A stretch of 64,000 nt of DNA, taken from contig OX365950.1 of NCBI GenBank assembly GCA_947247005.1, positions 6,460,720-6,524,719 on the forward strand. The letters run 5' to 3'. Within the stretch, counting starts at the first letter, position 1; each line of letters starts with the position of its first letter. This DNA is from Spisula solida (taxonomy: Eukaryota > Mollusca > Bivalvia > Venerida > Mactridae). A program made the translations under genes and the position numbers. The notes under the pieces are model-generated. The model saw only the letters and a list, made by a program, of their open reading frames with translations, did no database searches and was not told where the DNA came from. Positions 58,050-64,000 of the stretch are shown here, in pieces.

Positions 58050-58385
58050 AGTAAATAAATTTATTTTTAGATACTGTCTTTAGTCACTAAAAACTCATAT
58101 GCTGAATGTAAAGCAATAGAGTACCATCGAATGACGTTCGTGTATATAGCGGACTTCGATCGAACCCGGAAAACAAAAACTCTACCGGTAGAATATCGAG
58201 CCGACCAGGCCAACACATGTCATTACACAGCAAAATGTTCAGTTCCAAAAATAAAAATTAAATCTACATACGTAGGAAAATTACAGAAAACACACCGTTT
58301 TCGGCACTCACAATCCTGAAGATCATGATAATTTCTGATTCCTTTACCAATGTCTATATTCATCTGTGACATTTTGCTATGGTAA
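58050..58385. other. Copy-B-specific insertion, possibly tRNA-like
   Basis: About 330 bp present in B in place of about 40 bp in A. On the minus strand TGGCCTGGTCG and GGGTTCGATCG near 58158-58230 could be decayed A- and B-boxes. A 62-codon plus-strand frame has no motif. Confidence 0.35.
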
Positions 58386-59994
58386 TGTCACATATCGTTG
58401 AAAACAAACGTAGCATGTTATCTGGGTATAAACTATGACATGGGGTCGCCAGTAAGGCAGTATAATCCATCCAATTCAAACAAGTTGTTCTTTATCTCGT
58501 CCTCCTAAAAAATATGGAAACGCTTCAAACAAAGTTCGATTTCATTTGTTTACTCTAAAAAGAACATTGCGTGTATATGCATACAAGAGTAATATCATTA
58601 GATTAACTTCACAAGTTCTTTTTATTTATTTGTCATTTCTTAGTGAAAACAATTTTCCACTAAAATGAAACTAGCAGGAAATAAATATTTGCATAACGCC
58701 AATTGTGTGATGAGTATGTTGTTTTGTTGTTTTTAAAATGATTGAACAAGAGAATATGGTAAAATTATTCAGACGGGGTTAACTACTTTCCAACAGTGGT
58801 AAAGCCATACATGTACACATTGGCATCTTCATACAGTTTTCTTGGAATATCCTGCCGACCAGACTCACATCTATAATTCCCGGGTGACAACTAGACACCT
58901 TGGTACTGTTTTATCAAAGCTCTTACGGAAATTTTAATTTACGTTCAAATCAAAATTCCTTTAAAAAGTCCTTTATGATTCCGTAATTTTGGGACTTAAT
59001 AATATAGTTTGTAGACCTTTATCAATTGATTCATTGTTAGCCAATCGATGTACCCCAATTTGTAGCTGTACAAGAAATTATAATGATCTAAAACTGAACG
59101 TCAGTTTAAGATTTCCGCAAGTTCTTTCATAAAACAGTTCCCAGCTGTGTTGCCCGGGAGTACTACAGTGCAAGAGAAACTCCTTTAGTTTCATTGTGTG
59201 ATTCTCATTTGCGAAGTGCATGCGCAAATTCGTTGAGACGACCGTTTGTAAAAGCTATTATCATATGTATATTGATATCTGGCCAAATTTAACAAGCTGA
59301 TGAATACTCTCGTCAGATGGAGCCTCCGGAGAATATTTCTGGTTCGAACCTCTGTGAAATGTACATTGTCTCAGGGAGTTCAAATTAATAGAAAATCGGC
59401 TGTTTGGCCAAATACAAATAAACGTAAATAAACAGGACAAACAATATCAAGACATACACACAATATCAAAACGCATACATGAACAGGATTAACATGAATA
59501 TTTCACACGCGAATAATAATATTTGAGACAGAATATTTAGTTCTAGTTTATATAACTGCTCGGGAGTGAGTTGTTTTTCCACAGTTGCCTTAGAACGCTC
59601 ATTATTGTGTTCCATGCTTTAAATGTACTGTAAAATCATTAATTTTATATGGACAAAAGTTCGTGGTTCAAAGTTTATGAAAAATACCATTTTTGGGGGG
59701 ACGTAATTTTAAGGATGTCGGATATCAGCAACATTTTATGTTCAAAATTCACACATGTTATTGGAAATCTTTCAAGTATTTAACATAATATTATACAATA
59801 ATTTATATCATAATTGTTTTATCACATGTTGCTATTGTCTAGAAAATTTGACACGACGCTCGGCCTTCTATTAGCATAGTTTAACAGTTGATTTATTATC
59901 TGTATTTATAACTCCAGTCCTATGTTTTTTATAAGCGGGAAGTACCACGAAGACGCTTGATGAATAATATCAATACAATCCAAAGGACCGATAT

Positions 59995-60095
59995 TGCACG
60001 ATTTGCTCGCGGACATATATATATTCAACGCAAGAACCTTGTAATATATTCACGCATAAAGGTCAGGATTAGGTTCAATTTTCTGTGCAGCGGCT
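59995..60095 (-). repeat. Repeat shared (inverted) with 29960-30060
   Basis: Reverse complement carries 'cctgacctttatgc', 'atattacaaggttcttgc' and 'atcgtgcaatatcgg' in the same order as the stretch inside the 2.75-kb TIR element. It sits in a part of copy B that does not align to copy A. Confidence 0.65.
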
Positions 60096-60730
60096 ATATA
60101 TGCACGTACACTTCCCAAAAACTAATACCTGACTGAACTTGAAAGCAAGCCACTGTAAACTTGACATATTTATTAGAATTGAAATCCACGATATTTTTAA
60201 ATCCCCCAGAAATAAAGAGTTTACAGTACACGGTAATTCGCTTCATCAATACACTCTGTCAAAGAGAGATTCTCCGATATTCATGGATTCTGTTCCAATT
60301 GGCGTCTCTTTCAAATATCATTTTCGTCGACTTATAAGGTTAGCGTTTACCAATCAAAAAGATCAGATGCGATAACTGGATCTTTTATACCAATTTCACG
60401 CGTGATATCGATATCTCAAATAAGTATCGGATTCTTACGTGAAAATATATTATACTTGCTTACATTGTGCTTCTAAAACCAGATAGTATTTAAATGTACG
60501 CAAGTTGGAACATTCGGAAATCTTGGATTATGTTCGCCAATGAATTTACGATTGTTATAAGTAAGTTGTGGCACGTATCAGGTACATGTTTGTATTAAAC
60601 TTTTTTTACACTATATTAATTATATGTATCATCATAAGCTTGACATCACACAAACTTTATTATTGTATCTGAACTCAGAACATGGAATTAGACATTATAA
60701 TATCATATCACTGTACAAAAAATACAGGGG

Positions 60731-61387
60731 AGAAGCGAATTGTTCTTGTTAAAAACGTTCCACTCTTGTGTTTGGACGCTTAACCCAACTAAAATAGCAA
60801 GTCTCGTATTAAGTTGAAGTTTGTAAATGTGCATTTCGACGGGCTAATGAATAATAAACATAATGGTCCTATAAAATGACCTTTAATTGTTGCAAATGTC
60901 CTGAAATATCGTTTTGTTCGTGTTAAACTCACGATACTGCATTCCATAGCTCTATGGCGTACCACCAACTGTCTAACACTGCATTTCATGGCTCGATCGA
61001 TGGTGCACAAACAACGTTACTGACGGACATATAGTATTTCATGGAAAGATACCCGTTCATATAAGAACATCTGGCTCTCTAGAACAATTCCATAGAATGT
61101 ATATAAGATGGAAGTATTTATGTTCTAGAATCATTGTAAACATTACATTAATTGTCTTTTCATTGTTTATATTATGTCTTTTTATCATATAATGTGTATT
61201 TGAATAATTAAGACATGTTTATACAAAATCTTCATTATTCATCTAAGTTAATATGTATTATCTACTTTCACTTCATTTGTTAAGTTTATCACTATCATGT
61301 TAAATTTATGTTTTATATGTTGAGGTCCGCATGGTAGATTGCGTTTATATGAAATGTGTTAACCTCGTAAAATAAAGTCATTAGTAT
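60731..61387. other. Non-coding spacer with an isolated minisatellite pair
   Basis: Two isolated units related to the 42-bp minisatellite occur at about 60945-61015 ('cattccatagctctatggcgtaccaccaactgtctaacactg'). The rest is AT-rich with no gene. Confidence 0.5.
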
Positions 61388-62215
61388 TCTTGTTATGGCT
61401 CAATAATACCAACAGCTGTCTAACACAGCCTTTCATGGCTCCATGGGGCACAAACAACTGCATAACACTGCATTGCATGGCTCCAGTGGGTACCAACAAC
61501 TGTCTAACGCAGTATTTTATGACTCGATATGGTACCAACAACAGTCTTACAACGCATTGCATAGCTCCACTGGGTACCAGCAACTTCATAACACTGCATT
61601 TCATAGCTCCATGGGGTACCAACAACTGTCGAACGCAACATTTCATAGCTCCATGGAGTACTAACAACTGTCTGACACAGCATTCCATGGCTCTATGGGG
61701 TATCACCATCTGTCTAACGAAGTATTTCATAGCTCCAATGGGGTACCAGCAACAACCTAACACTGCATTTCATAGCTCCATGGGGTACCAACAACTGTCG
61801 AACGCATCATTTCATAGCTCCATGGGGTACCAACAACTGTCTGACACCGCATTTCATGGCTCTATGGGGTACCAACAACTGTTTTATACAGTATTTCATG
61901 GCTCCATGGTGTACCAATGTCTTACACAGTATTCTATGGCTCTATGCGGTACCAACAATTGTTTTATACAGTATTCCATGGCTCCATGGGTACCAACAAC
62001 TGGCGGACACAGTATTTCATCGCTCCATAGGATACCAACAACTGCCTAACACTGCTCCATGGCGTACCGACAACTGTTTAACACAGCATTTTATGGCTAA
62101 AAAGTAAATAAAAGAAAGTACCAAATAAATTTCATAGCTCCATGGGGTACCAACATCTGTCCAAAACTGCATTTTCTGGCTTCATGGGGTACCAACATGT
62201 ACTTGTGTCACTGCT
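61388..62215 (+). repeat. 42-bp minisatellite, about 18 units
   Basis: Unit of the form 'gtaccaacaactgtctaacacagcatttcatggctccatggg'. 'taccaacaactg' starts at 61491, 61533, 61576, 61617, 61659 and so on at 41-43-bp steps, with an imperfect gap near 62085-62140. Because 42 is a multiple of three, long frames stay open on both strands (a 219-codon plus-strand one with a 14-residue repeat TNNCLTQHFMAPWG-like, and a 134-codon minus-strand one). No splice sites or non-repeat sequence flank them, so they are not called as genes. Confidence 0.85.
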
Positions 62216-62825
62216 TGGCACAGCCTTACATGTTTTCATTGAATATCTCACACTGGCTGAAACCGCCTTAACTCGCTTCATGTGGTTGGGGCTTGGATGT
62301 TCTGTGCTTTTTGACACTGTGATACAGTCAGCGCATTTGTGAGAAGAGAGAAGAGGAAAATAGGACCAGTGAATCTACTTGAGAAGTATACAGAATACCT
62401 TTCAATATATAAGATAATTCAGATGAGGACGATGCATTGGATATTGACTGTTTTAGCTGTAAGAAATCTTAAAACGAAGAAGTGACCAACACATTACCGA
62501 CCAATAAAATTAAAAAACCCTTGACCCACTGTTTAAAAGCTGAATAGAAACGATTCAGCAAACAAAAGGCAGTATGCCTACGCTGAATGACCTAGTTACA
62601 ACAATTATATTGTGCGCTGTTTTGATAAATACAATGTACAATGTAGTTTTCACTACGTATGTAATGTGTTCATATATATACTATGCTATGCAAACAGGTG
62701 ACTGGTCTGATAAAACACATTATGATCTGACCACATTAAAATGAGACTCTAATCTCAAGTCTGACGAGTCGCAGTTTAATGTGGTATACTAATATTCCTG
62801 CAAACATGTATTTGTTTTGTTTCAG
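62216..62825. other. Probable intron upstream of the exon at 62826
   Basis: AT-rich, ending in a strong polypyrimidine acceptor 'tttgttttgtttcag'. No earlier exon of that gene was found in the window. Confidence 0.4.
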
Positions 62826-63015
62826 TGTTAGTTATGGTTATGTATTTCGAAGTGAATGCTACCAGTCTGCAGAGAGACCCGTGTAACTATGTAGTTATTG
62901 CAGCTCGTGAAGATACTTGTTTTGCTCAGTACAATCTTACAGACGTATTTGAAGACGGATTGCCGGTACCAATTTCATTGAGTTATTCGAAATCTAAAAT
63001 GGACGATCTCTGCAC
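62826..63015 (+). CDS. Coding exon of an unidentified, probably extracellular protein
   Basis: 190 bp between a strong acceptor (tttgttttgtttcag at 62825) and a strong donor (TGCAC|GTAAGC at 63015/63016). One frame is open across it (phase 1 in, phase 2 out): LVMVMYFEVNATSLQRDPCN, then YVVIAAREDTCFAQYN, then LTDVFEDGLPVPISLSYSKS and KMDDLC. Three cysteines, an N-glycosylation site (NAT) and a hydrophobic beginning suggest a lumenal or secreted domain. I do not recognise the family. The next exon must lie beyond about 63.1 kb and was not found before the window ends. Confidence 0.55.
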
Positions 63016-64000
63016 GTAAGCATACATTTCTGTCATTCCGATCCCCTCGGGCTTTATGCACTGCAATAGTAAAATACTGGTGAAAAAACGAAAATAGTCG
63101 AGTAAAGCATATTAATGGGCTTTGAAAATTGTGTTACATTTTTTCACCTCATTTTTTCGTGTAAACATGAAATGATCGAATAAAAGATGTTTGTCTTGAC
63201 TTACACAAGTACGAGGGGTGATCCAGAATTACATGGACTTTCGCTTTACAAGTTTTATATTAGGTCAGATCGGTATGAAAATAACACAAAAGCGAGTTCT
63301 ATCTACTATTGACATAAATCACAACACATTTATAAAAACAATTCATTACATCAACAGTTATATGCTACCATGGCAACACATTAATACTTTCGCGGATCAA
63401 CACAGATTTTTTTTATTAAAACTTGTTAAGTTATAGCTTATTGTTACTATGTTGCTTCATTTTAAAATTGAGAAATATGACATCATGTTGTGTAATATCG
63501 TATCGACAACTGAGTGGTTCAAGGTTAAAATCGGTATATTCGTCATGTTATGAATATATGTGTTACTGTTGTCATATCATAATTAACGTAAATAATTACG
63601 TCACGAAATTTCATTTACACTCGCATAATCATGCAATTCTGTGTACAGCTAGCAAAACCCCCAACGCAGACGAACGAAATGTTGGAGAAAACAAGTATTA
63701 GACATATTGTAACACAGTCACTCGTTTTTAAATGAAGGCCTGTGCGATGTGACAGACAGTGAGTGTAGAGGTAAAAACAAAACGTAGACTAGATGGGGTC
63801 TACGTTGGTCAGAATCAGTTATTCGTGTCATTAGTGGAAACATATTATCTTGCAAAACTGGTAGTGAAACGGCTCATTAAATATTGACAAGGCGATTAAA
63901 TATGCATAAAATAAGAACGTAATGGGTTAGTGAAAACAAATAACAGTGTTCAAAGCATAATGAAATGATACATGCGTGAAGGTGATGTCGTACGTCATTT
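63016..64000. other. Intron or intergenic tail with one mariner-like end
   Basis: TACGAGGGGTGATCCAGAA at 63210 has the look of a mariner TIR next to its TA. No matching inverted end is found before 64000, so it is either a fragment or an element that continues outside the window. The 72- and 92-codon frames here lack motifs. Confidence 0.4.

Larger units (their letters stand above)
54230..60730 (+). repeat. Segmental tandem duplication, copy B (compact)
   Basis: Direct-orientation homologue of 22195-51815, about 6.5 kb. It lacks all major insertions seen in copy A and so provides their empty sites. It has its own unaligned stretches at about 57205-57790, 58050-58385 and 59900-60240. The last contains the dispersed repeat shared with 29960-30060. 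Confidence 0.9.

Noticed and set aside
60139..60375. 78-codon frame at the right end of copy B
   Set aside because: The aligned part of copy A (51285-51491) has a different and unrelated frame, so it is not conserved coding sequence.
61359..62107. 219-codon and 134-codon frames as genes for a repeat protein
   Set aside because: They follow the 42-bp minisatellite on both strands and have no flanking unique coding sequence or splice sites.
1..64000. CRISPR array or bacterial operon
   Set aside because: The tandem arrays have long, diverged units without uniform spacers, there are no cas-like genes, and splice sites and LINEs show a eukaryotic genome.

Overview
The window looks like AT-rich, gene-poor nuclear DNA of a lophotrochozoan animal, most likely a bivalve mollusc. 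Three things point there: an intronless B-box/coiled-coil/beta-propeller gene of the kind strongly expanded in bivalves, several tandem repeat families built on phrases such as 'ttatggccctt' and 'gctcacctgtcacaaagtg' that I associate with bivalve introns and intergenic DNA, and many nested non-LTR retrotransposons, small DNA transposons and tRNA-like retroposons. Exon/intron signals are eukaryotic. There are no bacterial operons and no CRISPR array. The genus cannot be told from sequence alone.

Layout. 1-6160: non-coding, with a three-copy dispersed repeat, a degenerate minisatellite and a ~180-bp tandem array. 6161-7586: what look like the last two coding exons of an unidentified plus-strand gene. 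7930-12450: a 233-bp mariner-type MITE and several mollusc-type tandem arrays. 12453-12881: a LINE ORF1 fragment. 13400-16200: tRNA-like retroposons and another tandem array. 16200-22190: mostly empty, with a three-unit tandem repeat and a hAT-like MITE. 22195-60730: a direct tandem duplication. 60740-64000: a 42-bp minisatellite, then one exon of a probable secreted-protein gene.

The duplication is the centre of the window. Copy A (about 22195-51815) and copy B (about 54230-60730) each carry a TRIM-like gene and the same downstream DNA. Copy B is compact. Copy A has been stretched to about 30 kb by insertions that B lacks, so B supplies the empty site for each: a solo LTR (24320-25367), a 5.6-kb LINE (25497-33885) which itself holds a 2.75-kb TIR element with TA duplication (28999-31753), a 12-kb block (33937-45934) made of a MITE and a minus-strand LINE split by foldback elements and by a tandem 836-bp/5.7-kb element, a 1.19-kb Tc1/mariner-like element (46265-47453), and a ~106-bp tRNA-like insertion (49425-49530). 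The 5.7-kb element carries exon-like sequence resembling LDL-receptor class A repeats, which suggests host gene capture.

The two TRIM-like copies are damaged differently. Copy A is a clean 537-codon ORF but has lost its second B-box by an in-frame deletion. Copy B keeps both B-boxes but is frameshifted inside the first. All LINE copies are dead. I see no intact transposase or reverse transcriptase in the window.
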